A stretch of DNA of 64,000 nt from HGM04593 sp045634305 (GCA_045634305.1 JAZQZZ010000019.1:62001-126000); one strand, 5' to 3'. Shown: positions 41,380 through 50,902, counted from the first letter of the stretch. Notes: generated from the sequence alone by a model not told the origin. Program-made: numbers and translations.

Positions 41380-43026
41380 TTATTTTATAGCAGGAATGAG
41401 ATAACGGTCACCTGTTTCCTCAACAACCTTCTTCCAATAGCCGGTTGAATAGCCGGGACGGGTCATCTTGCCTGCCTGGCCGGTCTTGGAACGTTGTATC
41501 TTTCCATTCTTCTCGCTCTTGACAACAAGGTCGTTATACTTTACGATTACCTTCTCGCCGAACGCCTTCCATGCAGCAAGTGCCTCCTCGCCGCTTGTTG
41601 CGGTGAAGTCGGTGAGCATCTTGACGGCATACTTGGGCGATGTGCCGATGACGGCAAGTGCCTCGGCCTCGACAGCCTTGCTCTGCTCGTAGATGGCACT
41701 CTCGAGCCCGTTCTGAACCTGGCGCATGTCGTCGATAACGAGTGAATACTTGGGATAGATCATGTTGGCAACCCAGTTGAACACCCAGAACGATGACTTC
41801 CAAGAGAAAACAACAGGGTCGGCATATTGTTCGGCATAACAGTCGGGAACAGATGTCGCGCAGCAGTATACCGGTGTGTAGACAACCATGTTGGCATCAT
41901 CGGTGCCGAACCACATGACACCGCCAATAGCGTTGGGCAGCCATGAGCGCAGCTGGGCCACAAAGGTAAATGCAGTCTGGAAGGTAGAGATTGGACGCTC
42001 GTTGAAATACTCCTTGCCATCGACCTCATAGCTCAGCGGTGATGGGCGGTAAGGCATGTTGTAAGGGCCGGCACCCAAATCATCGGTGATGGCAAAAGGT
42101 GTGCCCTCGTAGTGGTCGCGCATGCCGCGCTGCACATCCTGCAACGAGAGGGGTGCCTTGGGCTTGATGTAGAGAGGCATGGGTTGGGCTGTGGGGTCAC
42201 CGGCTGCCCATGCGATATACTTGTCCATATCCTCGGCACCGAACATGTTGAAGAAGCTCCACACGCGGGCATCGCAGTAGCGCAGGCCACCGAAATCGGC
42301 GGGACAATAGGCTGCCGCAAAGTCAAAATCCTCGTCCTTGCCATCGAAGTAACCCATCTTGCGCGCGAACTTGATGACATCCTTTGAGTAGCGCACGTTC
42401 TCCTTGTCCTTCATATCGAACTTGCGGATGCGCGCCTGATTGGCATGAGCCGAGATGCAGTCGTCGGGGATGCGGATGGCTACCCACACAGCTCCTTTCT
42501 CCTTGCCGGCCTTGCCCACCATCTCGAGAATCCATGCCTCATTGGGGTCGGCAATGGAGAAGCTCTCGCCACTGCTGTAGTAACCGTACTCGGCAACAAG
42601 CGATGTCATAACATCGATTGCCTCGCGTGCTGTGCGTGAACGCTGCAGGGCAAGGTATATGAGGTTGCCATAGTCAATGAGACCTGTTGTATCAACAAGT
42701 TCCTCGCGGCCGCCGAAGGTTGTCTCGGCAATTGCCACCTGGTGCTCGTTGATGTTGCCAAGCACATTATATGTCTGACGTGCCTCGGGTATCTGGCCAA
42801 GGTACTCTCCCGAATCCCAGTTATAGATGTCGCGCATGGTGCCCTCGGGGTGGACTGCGGCGGGGAAATGAGCCACAAAACCGCTCATGCCGTAGCTGTC
42901 GGCACTGTAGGAGATGAACACCGAGCCGTCGGCCGAAGCCTTCTTGCCCACAAGGAAGTTGGTGCAGGCTGCACCATCGGTAACAAAAAGCAGCACTGCT
43001 GCCAAAAACAGTAGAATCTTTTTCAT
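41380..43026 (-). CDS. Secreted dipeptidase of peptidase family C69 (PepD-type Ntn hydrolase)
   Basis: 548 residues. The signal peptide MKKILLFLAAVLLFVTDGAA is followed directly by CTNFLVGKKASADGSV. The Cys right after the cleavage site is the N-terminal nucleophile of the family. Other family phrases: QVAIAETTFGGREEL, AREAIDVMTSLVAEYGYYSS, GESFSIADPNEAWILEMVGK, and VAIRIPDDCISAHANQARIR. It acts on dipeptides, probably in the periplasm or at the surface. It is the last of four minus-strand genes (flippase, GT2, M23 peptidase, C69) with a 13-base gap upstream, which suggests cell-wall or peptide processing linked to envelope building. Confidence 0.93.
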   Translation of the reverse strand: MKKILLFLAAVLLFVTDGAACTNFLVGKKASADGSVFISYSADSYGMSGFVAHFPAAVHPEGTMRDIYNWDSGEYLGQIPEARQTYNVLGNINEHQVAIAETTFGGREELVDTTGLIDYGNLIYLALQRSRTAREAIDVMTSLVAEYGYYSSGESFSIADPNEAWILEMVGKAGKEKGAVWVAIRIPDDCISAHANQARIRKFDMKDKENVRYSKDVIKFARKMGYFDGKDEDFDFAAAYCPADFGGLRYCDARVWSFFNMFGAEDMDKYIAWAAGDPTAQPMPLYIKPKAPLSLQDVQRGMRDHYEGTPFAITDDLGAGPYNMPYRPSPLSYEVDGKEYFNERPISTFQTAFTFVAQLRSWLPNAIGGVMWFGTDDANMVVYTPVYCCATSVPDCYAEQYADPVVFSWKSSFWVFNWVANMIYPKYSLVIDDMRQVQNGLESAIYEQSKAVEAEALAVIGTSPKYAVKMLTDFTATSGEEALAAWKAFGEKVIVKYNDLVVKSEKNGKIQRSKTGQAGKMTRPGYSTGYWKKVVEETGDRYLIPAIK

Positions 43027-43039
43027 AGTATTTTAATTA

Positions 43040-44728
43040 TCAATATTTTATACTCTTTTCAAAAACAGCGGTATTTCCGCAGGCATCGACGGCCTCGACC
43101 CTGAGGCTGTGCGTTCCGCTCTTGATATTCTCCTCCTTGAAGTCGAAGGTGAGGCGGCGCTCCTTGCGGTTGTACTTGAAGAGGACGAACTTGCCGTTAA
43201 GAGTGCCGCGGAAGGATGAAACCGTTGTTTCATCATCGTCGAGCCTAAAGGCTAGCTTTGCGTTCTTTTCCCAAGCAGCCTCATCAAGCGGAGCAAGCAC
43301 AGGAGGAACGGTATCGACGGCTATGCCATACACGCCCTGAGAGGGGATTGTGGCACCCAGCCAGCCTTTGGAGTATTTTCCGCCGACATAGGAGTTGCCT
43401 TTTTCGCCCTTTTTGCAGATGTACAGTTTGCCGGGGGCAATGTCCGAGAGTCCTTCGCCGACCTTGAGCAGCAGGTTCGCACCATGCCAGAAGACAACAT
43501 CCTCATCGGTAGAGAGGCAACTGCCGGAGATGGTGCAACTGTCGTCGTAGACAATAGAGAGGCTGGCATCGTCGAACATCTCGTTTCTGGGAATGCGCAG
43601 ACGTGCCCCTTCGGTCTCAAGGACATTAGAGACATTCCAGCGCAGGACATGAGGCATATCAAGGGGCTGAACCGACCCACAACTGTCGCCACGCACGACA
43701 AAGGTGTAGCGGCTCTCGTTGCCATGGAAGTCGGCTATGCGGCACTCTACATTGTAGAGGCGCTGCTCGTCAATGGTAACCCAACCGCGGCCTGCGGCAC
43801 TCCTGTACTCGCCGAATGGGTTATTGGGCATGCGGTATAGTTTCTGGAACGTTCCCTCGCCGCGACGTTCGCGCGCCTGGTCGACGCAGGCCAGGATGAG
43901 GCGGCTCTCGCTGAAAGTATGGGTGTCCATCCTGTTCTCGAAACAGAGCTCGCCGTCAACAGAGAGCTCAATGCTGTAAAGGCCGTACTTATTGGTGGTG
44001 CCGTCCATGTAGTCGAGCGCCTCGATGCCGAAAGCGATGTCGCCCCAGGCCTCGATGGTGTCGGTGAGCACGCCGTCGTTAAGTTTGAAGACTCCGGAAG
44101 CTGGGCTTGCGGAGAGTGAGCCCGCACCAAGACGCGGGTAGACGGCAACAGCCGTGGCCTTTGGCGCGCGGGTATCGGTAACCAAATGCTTATAGTAGGG
44201 CAACGGATTGTAGAGGCGGGTGCCGGTTGAATCGCGTACCTCGAAATGCAGGTGAGGACCGAATGAGTAGCCGCTGTTGCCGGCATGGGCAAGGAACTCG
44301 CCGCGCTTGACGGGGAAATTGCCCGGAGCGAAATAGACATCGGCAGCGAAGCACTCGTTGTCGTACTGATATTTGCGCACATGTTCGGCTATGGCATCGG
44401 GGAAACGGTCGAGATGGGCATAAACGGTCATGAAACCGTCGTGCATGACATACAGTGCCATTCCATAGCCTGCCGCCTCGACCTTGGCGCGGTATATGTA
44501 ACCGTCGGCAACGCAGCTGATGGGCTTGCCCACCACCCCGCCGGTCTTGAAGTCGAGACCTGCATGGAAGTGGTTGGAGCGCAGTTCGGCATAGCTTGCA
44601 CTCAAAAGGATATCGAAATCGAACGGCGAGTGTAAATCGACGTCACGCAGACGTTGGGCGCGGGATGACAAAGCACCCGTGCACAACAACAATACAAGTA
44701 AAGATATTCTGAATATTCTATTCCACAT
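43040..44728 (-). CDS. Secreted M23-family metallopeptidase (LytM-like)
   Basis: 562 residues. Signal peptide MWNRIFRISLLVLLLCTGAL ending in SSRAQ. Peptidase M23 domain at about 50-190: FHAGLDFKTGG (zinc His and Asp), VMHDGFMTVYAHL, GNSGYSFGPHLHFEVRDS (HxH). All metal and catalytic residues appear present, so it is probably an active peptidoglycan endopeptidase. The remaining 370 residues form beta-rich domains (VTIDEQRLYNVECRIADFHG; FDFKEENIKSGTHSLRVEAV), the usual C-terminal extension in Bacteroidetes. It lies 30 bases after a GT2 gene and 13 before the C69 gene, probably one operon. Confidence 0.92.
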   Translation of the reverse strand: MWNRIFRISLLVLLLCTGALSSRAQRLRDVDLHSPFDFDILLSASYAELRSNHFHAGLDFKTGGVVGKPISCVADGYIYRAKVEAAGYGMALYVMHDGFMTVYAHLDRFPDAIAEHVRKYQYDNECFAADVYFAPGNFPVKRGEFLAHAGNSGYSFGPHLHFEVRDSTGTRLYNPLPYYKHLVTDTRAPKATAVAVYPRLGAGSLSASPASGVFKLNDGVLTDTIEAWGDIAFGIEALDYMDGTTNKYGLYSIELSVDGELCFENRMDTHTFSESRLILACVDQARERRGEGTFQKLYRMPNNPFGEYRSAAGRGWVTIDEQRLYNVECRIADFHGNESRYTFVVRGDSCGSVQPLDMPHVLRWNVSNVLETEGARLRIPRNEMFDDASLSIVYDDSCTISGSCLSTDEDVVFWHGANLLLKVGEGLSDIAPGKLYICKKGEKGNSYVGGKYSKGWLGATIPSQGVYGIAVDTVPPVLAPLDEAAWEKNAKLAFRLDDDETTVSSFRGTLNGKFVLFKYNRKERRLTFDFKEENIKSGTHSLRVEAVDACGNTAVFEKSIKY

Positions 44729-44757
44729 ACTTTTTGTTTACATTTTTCCGTTGGCCA

Positions 44758-45759
44758 TCAACGCCCTATCAACTTGCGCAATCCAAAATAGAACCTCTCG
44801 ACGAGCGAGAAGAGCCTGAATGAGCGGAAGGGGTAATAGCCCAGTTTGAGTTTGAGCGAAAAAGGGATGCGCGAGCGCTCAACGCTCTTCAGCTTTTCGG
44901 CGATACGCGTTTCTATCTCATTGCGCTCGGGGGCGGTAAAACAGCTGCGGTTTGAATGGTATACCCAATATGCATCGACAATATTAAGCCATCGGTATGT
45001 CTCGTACATATCAAGGACCTTTTCGGGTTCACTGATGTGCCCCTTCCCGGCCTCGGCCAGCAACGTGCGCTTCATGCTGAGATTGGCATCGAGGTGATCG
45101 AAGCGGCGGAGCGAAATGCCATTGGTCATTGAGGCGGAGTGTTTGCGATAATAGTACTTGCCATGCGAGAGCACCACCTTACGCGAATAGAGATAGTGTA
45201 TATGGGTGGTGTTGTCATCACTGTAGAGGCGGCAAGAGACGTCGTAGGGGTGGGCTTTGTGAATTGACGCACGCACCATATACAGGCCATGAAGCCCCCA
45301 GGAGAGCGATAGCCGGAAGGCTTCCTCGCCCTTGAAGACGCGCTTATCAGTACGGTTGCGGTAGGGTTCAGCGCGGTTCTCGTCCTGGTAATACTGTATA
45401 AGGTCGAAAAGGCAGCAGTCGTTCTCCTCGTCGGCAATTATTGTGTCGTAGGCAATTTCAATGGCGTCCTTGCCCAGCCAGTCATCACTGTCGAGCATCA
45501 TAACATAGTCGCCATCGGCAATCTTCAGTCCCTCATTACGGGCAAAAGCCTGACCGCGGTTCACCGGCAGATGCAAGACATTGACCCTGGCATCACGTGC
45601 CGCGTAGCTGTCGAGTATCTGAGCCGACGAATCGGTGCTGCAATCGTCAATGCATATTATCTGTATGTCGCGCAGGGTTTGCGAGCATACTGAGTCGAGG
45701 CACTCTTTGAGGTACCTCTCGGCATTATACACAGCTATCAGCACCGAGACCTTGCTCAT
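44758..45759 (-). CDS. Glycosyltransferase family 2
   Basis: 333 residues. GT-A signatures: VSVLIAVYNAERYLKECLDS, ICIDDCSTDSSAQILDSYAA, NRGQAFARNEGLKIADGDYV and MMLDSDDWLGKDAIEI (metal-binding DxD). No membrane segment. The donor and acceptor are unknown. It starts within the last four bases of the flippase gene (ATGA overlap). Together they look like part of a surface-glycan pathway, facing three further glycosyltransferase genes on the other strand. Confidence 0.92.
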   Translation of the reverse strand: MSKVSVLIAVYNAERYLKECLDSVCSQTLRDIQIICIDDCSTDSSAQILDSYAARDARVNVLHLPVNRGQAFARNEGLKIADGDYVMMLDSDDWLGKDAIEIAYDTIIADEENDCCLFDLIQYYQDENRAEPYRNRTDKRVFKGEEAFRLSLSWGLHGLYMVRASIHKAHPYDVSCRLYSDDNTTHIHYLYSRKVVLSHGKYYYRKHSASMTNGISLRRFDHLDANLSMKRTLLAEAGKGHISEPEKVLDMYETYRWLNIVDAYWVYHSNRSCFTAPERNEIETRIAEKLKSVERSRIPFSLKLKLGYYPFRSFRLFSLVERFYFGLRKLIGR

Positions 45760-47279
45760 ACTCCTTTGATTTTATGCCTGATCTTGCCGGTGAGACGTTT
45801 GATGATTTCCGTTTCACGGCCAAGATGACGATAAGACAATACTGCCGAGCAGACCAATGCGCCGACATTCACTGCCAGCCTCATCCACAGGACGGGCATG
45901 GTAAAGGAGTAGACACAGGCTGCCAACAAGAGGAACTGCAGGATATATATTTTAAATGGCGAGAAATCCATCCTGAATTTGAATTTCACACCGTAATATA
46001 CGAGAATCAGGACAAAATCGAAGACGCCGGCAAGCGACAAGGCAAAACCTGCACCAACCAGGCCGTAATGTTCGAATGCAACAGGTATAGCAAGCGCAAT
46101 GAAGAGGTCATACAGCAACTCTGCAACAAGATATGTGCCGGAATCGCCTTTGGCCAGCGCCAAATAGGCCACCGGCAGCGTCATTGCTTTGAAGAAGAGG
46201 TAAAAAATTCCATACACGGCCATCGGCGCTGCCTGGGAGAAGGCTGACGTGTAGAGCAATGGTACCAGAACGGGGATTGCCAGCACCTCCAACATCAGGC
46301 ACGGTGCCATCAACAGAACGCATGCCTTGATTTGGCGGTTCACAGTCCTGTTCATTTCGACAAAATCATTCGACAGGGCTGACAGGCGGGGGAAAAAGTC
46401 GGCTTCGACGGCCACAAACAGCAACGAGCCGATATTTGCCGCCAAAAAATATCCGGCATTATACAATCCCACAGTGTCAAGCCCGCCACCGTTGTTCTGC
46501 AAAAAAGCTATAATCAGATAATCGGCGCCTTGTCCCAATATTCCGGCAAGGACAAATGCAATGCCCAGCTTGGCCATAGGTATGCCGTCCTTAACACGTT
46601 TGAGTTCAAGTATTGCAGCACTCCACGGCACTACTTTTGTCGAATAGTGGAGATGTATGGCCAACACCGCTGCGTTGCTGAGCACCAATGACCACAGTAC
46701 ACTGCCGATACCCCAGATATAATATAGCGGAACACAGACCAAAAGTGTTGCCAGGGTTGCAAAGAGAGAGATGACGGCAACTTTTTTCAGCTGTTTCAGG
46801 CCTTTGAGTATCGCTATCTCGCCACCGGTTATTGCCATCATGGCCACAACAAGCGACAGGATGCAGAATGTATGAGTGTAGCTATAGTCCTTGAAAGTCC
46901 ACCAACTGAGCAACGGTGCCATCAGAAGCCCCACAAGCACACCAAGAGCAGCCGTCATAAGGCTCCAGGCACGCACGGTGCCAACAAGTTCGGTCAAGCG
47001 TCTCTTGTCGGCAACATCGGAGAGCTCGGCAACGTGCTTAACGGCACTGAAAGATATTCCCAGGTTAGTGGCCTGGTTGACAAGACCGATTACCTTGTTG
47101 TAGACATTTATCAGGCCAAGGCCGGAGGCTCCAAGGAAATAGGCCGCTGCCTTGTTCCTCAACACACCGATGAGCATGATTATGCCCTGCACACCGCCAA
47201 ACAGCCCGATGTATTTGACGATGTGGTCGTATGTTGTATTATTTTCCTTGGAATTACCCTCTGTGTTTGTTTTTATCAT
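45756..47279 (-). CDS. Oligosaccharide flippase (Wzx/MATE-like polysaccharide transporter)
   Basis: 507 residues from MIKTNTEGNSKENNTTYDHI. A longer frame up to 47324 begins with TTG inside the promoter -7 box and is rejected. About 12-14 membrane segments. The opening YIGLFGGVQGIIMLIGVLRN with KAAAYFLGASGLGLINVYNK is typical of O-antigen/lipopolysaccharide translocases of Bacteroidetes. It moves lipid-linked glycan units across the inner membrane. First gene of a four-gene unit with GT2, M23 and C69. The transcript starts only about 35 bases before the ATG. Confidence 0.92.
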   Translation of the reverse strand: MIKTNTEGNSKENNTTYDHIVKYIGLFGGVQGIIMLIGVLRNKAAAYFLGASGLGLINVYNKVIGLVNQATNLGISFSAVKHVAELSDVADKRRLTELVGTVRAWSLMTAALGVLVGLLMAPLLSWWTFKDYSYTHTFCILSLVVAMMAITGGEIAILKGLKQLKKVAVISLFATLATLLVCVPLYYIWGIGSVLWSLVLSNAAVLAIHLHYSTKVVPWSAAILELKRVKDGIPMAKLGIAFVLAGILGQGADYLIIAFLQNNGGGLDTVGLYNAGYFLAANIGSLLFVAVEADFFPRLSALSNDFVEMNRTVNRQIKACVLLMAPCLMLEVLAIPVLVPLLYTSAFSQAAPMAVYGIFYLFFKAMTLPVAYLALAKGDSGTYLVAELLYDLFIALAIPVAFEHYGLVGAGFALSLAGVFDFVLILVYYGVKFKFRMDFSPFKIYILQFLLLAACVYSFTMPVLWMRLAVNVGALVCSAVLSYRHLGRETEIIKRLTGKIRHKIKGV

Positions 47280-47321
47280 AGGAATTGCAGAGCACCAGCC
47301 TGATTTGTAATAACATTCTTG

Positions 47322-47329
47322 CAAATTTA
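47322..47329 (-). promoter_or_regulatory. -7 box of the flippase operon
   Basis: TAAATTTG on minus, a perfect TAnnTTTG; no TTTG at the usual distance upstream. It decides the flippase start at 47279 against the longer open frame. Confidence 0.55.
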
Positions 47330-47407
47330 AACAAAAAAGGTGAATTAACAGCGTAAAATAAATTAAATAAATTGCAACGAAATATCGTTATTTACATACT
47401 TATTCAC

Positions 47408-47415
47408 TACCTTTG
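47408..47415 (+). promoter_or_regulatory. -7 box of the plus-strand glycosyltransferase group
   Basis: TACCTTTG, perfect, about 65 bases before the ATG at 47480. It is divergent from the flippase promoter, with roughly 80 bases between the boxes. Confidence 0.55.
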
Positions 47416-47479
47416 CGATAATTCACGAATAAACGCAGCCGCTTTGCTGCAAAAAACGAGGAATCAAACAGGAGAAAGA

Positions 47480-48451
47480 ATGAAACTGAGCATCATTGTA
47501 CCGGTATACAAAGTAAGGCGTCACCTGCAGCGTTGCATAGAGAGCATACTGCAGCAGACCTACACCGACTATGAGCTTATCCTGGTTGACGACGGCTCGC
47601 CGGACAACTGCGGCGCCATATGCGAGCGGTATGCACAGGAGTGCGACAAGGTGAAGGTGATACACAAGAAAAACGGCGGCTTGTCATCGGCCCGCAACGC
47701 GGGCATTGCAGCAGCACGCGGCGAGTACATCACTTTTGTGGACAGCGACGACGCTGTGGCAGAGGGTACATATTACTACAACATGCACATCCTGCAGTCG
47801 AACCCCGACATTGACATACTTGAATATCCGGTAAACAAATACTATGAATCGCCGAGAAGCGAGATAATATCATTCACTCCCGAGAAGGTCAAAGGCAACA
47901 ACAATGTATTCAAGGACTGGATCAAGCGCAAAGGATACAACCATTGCTTTGCATGGAACAAGATTTACCGCGCCGACATGTTCATGTTCATCCGTTACCC
48001 CGAGGGAGAGGTGTTCGAGGATATACTGGTCACTCCGCAACTCTTTGAAGGAAGCGAGAACGTATATTACTCGGGGTATGGGTTCTACTACTACTATGAC
48101 CACCCTGAAAGTATTTCGAACACCCACAGTTTCAAGTCGAATTTCTTCATATACCGTAATTTCGTATTACTGCACGACAAGGTGGCGAAGGATCCTGAAT
48201 TGAAGGAACAGGCACATGATCTATTTTTCCGCTGCACCGACAACCTTATTGACCTTCTGCGCTGCCGCGACGGAGAGAAACAACAGTACAGGGATGCAAT
48301 AGCAATGCTAAAGGGCAAGAGCATTTCATTGTCTGAACTATACAAGCTCAATCTCCCGATAAAAAAGATGATCAAATACACGACATTGGCGCTGTTCGGG
48401 GCAAACTTCCACTGCCGTCTGTATGCATTTTTGCACAAGAAGCTCAATTGA
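47480..48451 (+). CDS. Glycosyltransferase family 2
   Basis: 323 residues from MKLSIIVPVYKVRRHLQRCI; GGAGAAAG lies six bases before the ATG, and the longer frame from 47372 crosses the promoter. Motifs: ELILVDDGSPDNCGAICERY, GGLSSARNAGIAAARGEYIT, FVDSDDAVAEG. C-terminal part helical with many aromatic residues (YYYYDHPESISN). First of three consecutive plus-strand glycosyltransferases; the sugar is unknown. Confidence 0.93.
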   Translation: MKLSIIVPVYKVRRHLQRCIESILQQTYTDYELILVDDGSPDNCGAICERYAQECDKVKVIHKKNGGLSSARNAGIAAARGEYITFVDSDDAVAEGTYYYNMHILQSNPDIDILEYPVNKYYESPRSEIISFTPEKVKGNNNVFKDWIKRKGYNHCFAWNKIYRADMFMFIRYPEGEVFEDILVTPQLFEGSENVYYSGYGFYYYYDHPESISNTHSFKSNFFIYRNFVLLHDKVAKDPELKEQAHDLFFRCTDNLIDLLRCRDGEKQQYRDAIAMLKGKSISLSELYKLNLPIKKMIKYTTLALFGANFHCRLYAFLHKKLN

Positions 48452-48463
48452 CACTGGAGTAAG

Positions 48464-49456
48464 ATGTTACTGTCTATAATCATACCACACTACAACCTGC
48501 CCCGTGAATTGCTCGAGCGTTGCATTGCAAGCATCACACAGCTGGAGATTGCTGCCGACGACTATGAAATAATAGTTGTCGACGATGGTTCTGCCACCGC
48601 GCCTGTGTGGGCGGAGAGCGCATACCCGGGCATCAACATCAGAGTAATCGCCGCTGCGCATGGAGGTCCGGGAGCAGCGCGCAACCGTGGCATTGAGGAG
48701 GCAAAAGGCACATATATCGAGTTTGTCGATGCCGACGATACCATAATTCCGGGCGACAGCTACAGGCAATGCATCGACGAGCTGCAGACCGAATGGCCGC
48801 AGATACTGCATTTCAACTACCGCATAGTACCGCCGGGCAAGGCACCGTTGGCCAAATGCGACAAACAGGTGAGATTCAGCAACACCATCAGCGGTGCAAA
48901 ATATATGCTGGATTTCAACCTCCCGGGCAGCCCTTGCTGTTATTTCCTGAGCAGAGAACTTCTTTTCGAGAAGAACATACGTTTCCCCGAGAACATACTC
49001 CACGAGGACGAGGAATTCAACACCATACTGCATTTTCACGCAAGGACTTTGGTACACAGCAATGCGGTGCTCTACAACTACTGCACACGCGAAGGTTCAA
49101 CAACAGCCAACAGCTCAAAGGAGTTCGAGGAGAAGCGCATCAACGACATGCTGTGCATTATAGAAAGAGTGGCACGTTTCCGTAACAAACAGCAAAACTG
49201 CAACGCACAGCAGAGCAAAGGTTTCTACCACAAGTTCACCATGCTTGGCGTGGATGCCATACGCAACATGCTGAGCGTTGGTATGAGCGCAAAGGGAATA
49301 ATAGAAAAATGCAGCGAGCACCTTACTCCTCTAGGACTCTACCCGCTGCCACAAGCACAATACTCTATAAAATACCGCATCTTCAGCAGTCTTGCAAACA
49401 GCAACTGCGGAATGAAGATACTGCGTCTGCTTACACCATCAAAAAAGTTCCATTAA
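48464..49456 (+). CDS. Glycosyltransferase family 2
   Basis: 330 residues. Motifs: LLSIIIPHYNLPRELLERCI, EIIVVDDGSATAPVWAESAY, GGPGAARNRGIEEAKGTYIE, FVDADDTIIPGD. It lies 12 bases after the previous glycosyltransferase gene and 2 bases before the next. The C-terminal half differs from its neighbour, so the two probably use different acceptors. Confidence 0.93.
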   Translation: MLLSIIIPHYNLPRELLERCIASITQLEIAADDYEIIVVDDGSATAPVWAESAYPGINIRVIAAAHGGPGAARNRGIEEAKGTYIEFVDADDTIIPGDSYRQCIDELQTEWPQILHFNYRIVPPGKAPLAKCDKQVRFSNTISGAKYMLDFNLPGSPCCYFLSRELLFEKNIRFPENILHEDEEFNTILHFHARTLVHSNAVLYNYCTREGSTTANSSKEFEEKRINDMLCIIERVARFRNKQQNCNAQQSKGFYHKFTMLGVDAIRNMLSVGMSAKGIIEKCSEHLTPLGLYPLPQAQYSIKYRIFSSLANSNCGMKILRLLTPSKKFH

Positions 49457-49458
49457 GA

Positions 49459-50556
49459 ATGAAGATATTGCTCATAGGCGAATACAGCAATGTACACTGG
49501 ACACTTGCCGAGGGGTTGCGCTCCCTGGGACACGAGGTGTGCGTTGTGAGCAACGGCGACTTCTGGAAGGACTACAGACGCGACATATCACTTGTACGCA
49601 ATTACACCAAGCTTGGCGGTATAGGATACTTGCTCAAGTTATACACTTTGTTGCCCAAACTGCGCGGATATGATATAGTGCAGTTAATAAATCCCATGTT
49701 CCTCGAGGTCAAGGCAGAGCGCATTGCTCCAATATACAAGTATCTCAAGAAGCATAACAAGAAAGTATTCCTTGGAGCATTCGGAATGGATGCCTACTGG
49801 GTAGAGGCATGTACCGCACGCCCTTTCCGTTTCCGTTATTCCGACTTCAACATAGGCGGACAGCCAATAAGCAACACCTACATTGACGAGCAGAAGGCCG
49901 ACTGGCAGGATAGCCCCAAAGCACGCCTGAACAGCCACATCGCGACCGACTGCAACGGCATCATTGCCGGACTGTACGAATATTTTGCCGCCTACGGACC
50001 CAAACACAGCAACAAACTCACATACATACCTTTTCCCATCCCCGGGCAAAAGGACGCGAAAGCCATTTACACCCCTGAGCGCAAGATACGTTTCTTCATT
50101 GGAATACAAAAAGAACGAAGCATTTACAAGGGTACGGACATTATGCTGCGCGCTCTGGAGAGGCTCACAGCTGAACATACTGACGACTGCGAACTGCTGA
50201 AAGCCGAGAGTATACCGTTTGAAGAGTACTCAAAGATGATTGAGGATTGCGACGTGCTGCTTGACCAGCTATATGGTTACTCGCCAGGCATGAATGCTCT
50301 GTTGGCGATGTCCAAAGGAAAGATTGTTGTGGGAGGCGCCGAGCCTGAATGCTACGACATCCTTGGAGAGGAGAGCCTGCGTCCAATGGTGAATGTAACG
50401 CCAAGCGAGGAGGATGTATATGAGAAACTCGAGTGGTTGGTAAAGAACAAGCAGATGATTGCCGCCATGCAGCAGCAGAGCATTGAGTTTGTTGCAAAGC
50501 ATCACAATCCCGAAAAGGTCGCGCAGCAGTATATTGATTTCTGGGGGAAGAGGTAA
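49459..50556 (+). CDS. Glycosyltransferase, GT-B type (group 1-like)
   Basis: 365 residues from MKILLIGEYSNVHWTLAEGL; the open frame from 49309 overlaps the upstream gene and is not the start. The N-terminal Rossmann half reads SLGHEVCVVSNGDFWKDYRR. The C-terminal half has KIRFFIGIQKERSIYKGTDI (donor-domain K..KG), EYSKMIEDCDVLLDQLYGYS and PGMNALLAMSKGKIVVGGAE, in the place of the GT4 'E.fG...lEAma' motif, with a conserved Glu in PECYDI. Likely last step of the local glycan pathway. It ends just before the convergent tRNA operon. Confidence 0.85.
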   Translation: MKILLIGEYSNVHWTLAEGLRSLGHEVCVVSNGDFWKDYRRDISLVRNYTKLGGIGYLLKLYTLLPKLRGYDIVQLINPMFLEVKAERIAPIYKYLKKHNKKVFLGAFGMDAYWVEACTARPFRFRYSDFNIGGQPISNTYIDEQKADWQDSPKARLNSHIATDCNGIIAGLYEYFAAYGPKHSNKLTYIPFPIPGQKDAKAIYTPERKIRFFIGIQKERSIYKGTDIMLRALERLTAEHTDDCELLKAESIPFEEYSKMIEDCDVLLDQLYGYSPGMNALLAMSKGKIVVGGAEPECYDILGEESLRPMVNVTPSEEDVYEKLEWLVKNKQMIAAMQQQSIEFVAKHHNPEKVAQQYIDFWGKR

Positions 50557-50567
50557 ATAGAATAGAT

Positions 50568-50597
50568 AAAAAAAATTAGAACCTGATAAGGTTCTAA
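50568..50597 (-). terminator. Terminator of the tRNA operon
   Basis: On minus: stem TTAGAACC/GGTTCTAA with a six-base loop followed by T8. It also sits 11 bases after the glycosyltransferase stop on plus. Confidence 0.88.
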
Positions 50598-50603
50598 CCG
50601 AAG

Positions 50604-50675
50604 TAGCGCCTACGGGAATCGAACCCGTGTTCCATGCGTGAGAGGCATGTGTCCTAGCCACTAGACGAAAGCGCC
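50604..50675 (-). tRNA. tRNA-Glu (anticodon CUC), distal copy
   Basis: 72 bases. It opens GGCGCTTTCGTCTAGTGG; anticodon loop CTCTCAC in stem CATGC/GCATG gives CUC; T-arm ACGGGTTCGATTCCCGT; discriminator A. CCA not encoded. The acceptor starts with a G-U pair. Identical to the copy at 50816-50887. Confidence 0.93.
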
Positions 50676-50723
50676 ATTATTTCAATTTGCTACTTTTATA
50701 CTCCTTAGCTTTGAGTTTTTTTG

Positions 50724-50793
50724 TAGCGCCTACGGGAATCGAACTCGTGTTCGTAACATAAATAAGGTGTGAGAGGCATGTGTCCTAGCCACC
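50724..50793 (-). pseudogene. Broken tRNA-Glu between the two intact copies
   Basis: The 3' half is nearly intact (GAGTTCGATTCCCGTAGGCG; one T-stem change), and the D-arm/anticodon part GTGGCTAGGACACATGCC with loop CTCTCAC is kept. The acceptor 5' strand GGCGCTTTCGTCTA is gone. The 3' anticodon strand and variable loop are replaced by ACCTTATTTATGTTACG, so it cannot fold into a cloverleaf. Confidence 0.85.
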
Positions 50794-50815
50794 ATTTTTA
50801 CCGTATTTGCTTTTG

Positions 50816-50887
50816 TAGCGCCTACGGGAATCGAACCCGTGTTCCATGCGTGAGAGGCATGTGTCCTAGCCACTAGACGAAAGCGCC
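50816..50887 (-). tRNA. tRNA-Glu (anticodon CUC), proximal copy
   Basis: Identical in all 72 bases to the copy at 50604-50675, including anticodon loop CTCTCAC. It lies 15 bases after tRNA-Ser(GCU) in the same transcript. Confidence 0.93.
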
Positions 50888-50902
50888 ATGTGCAAAAATA
50901 AG

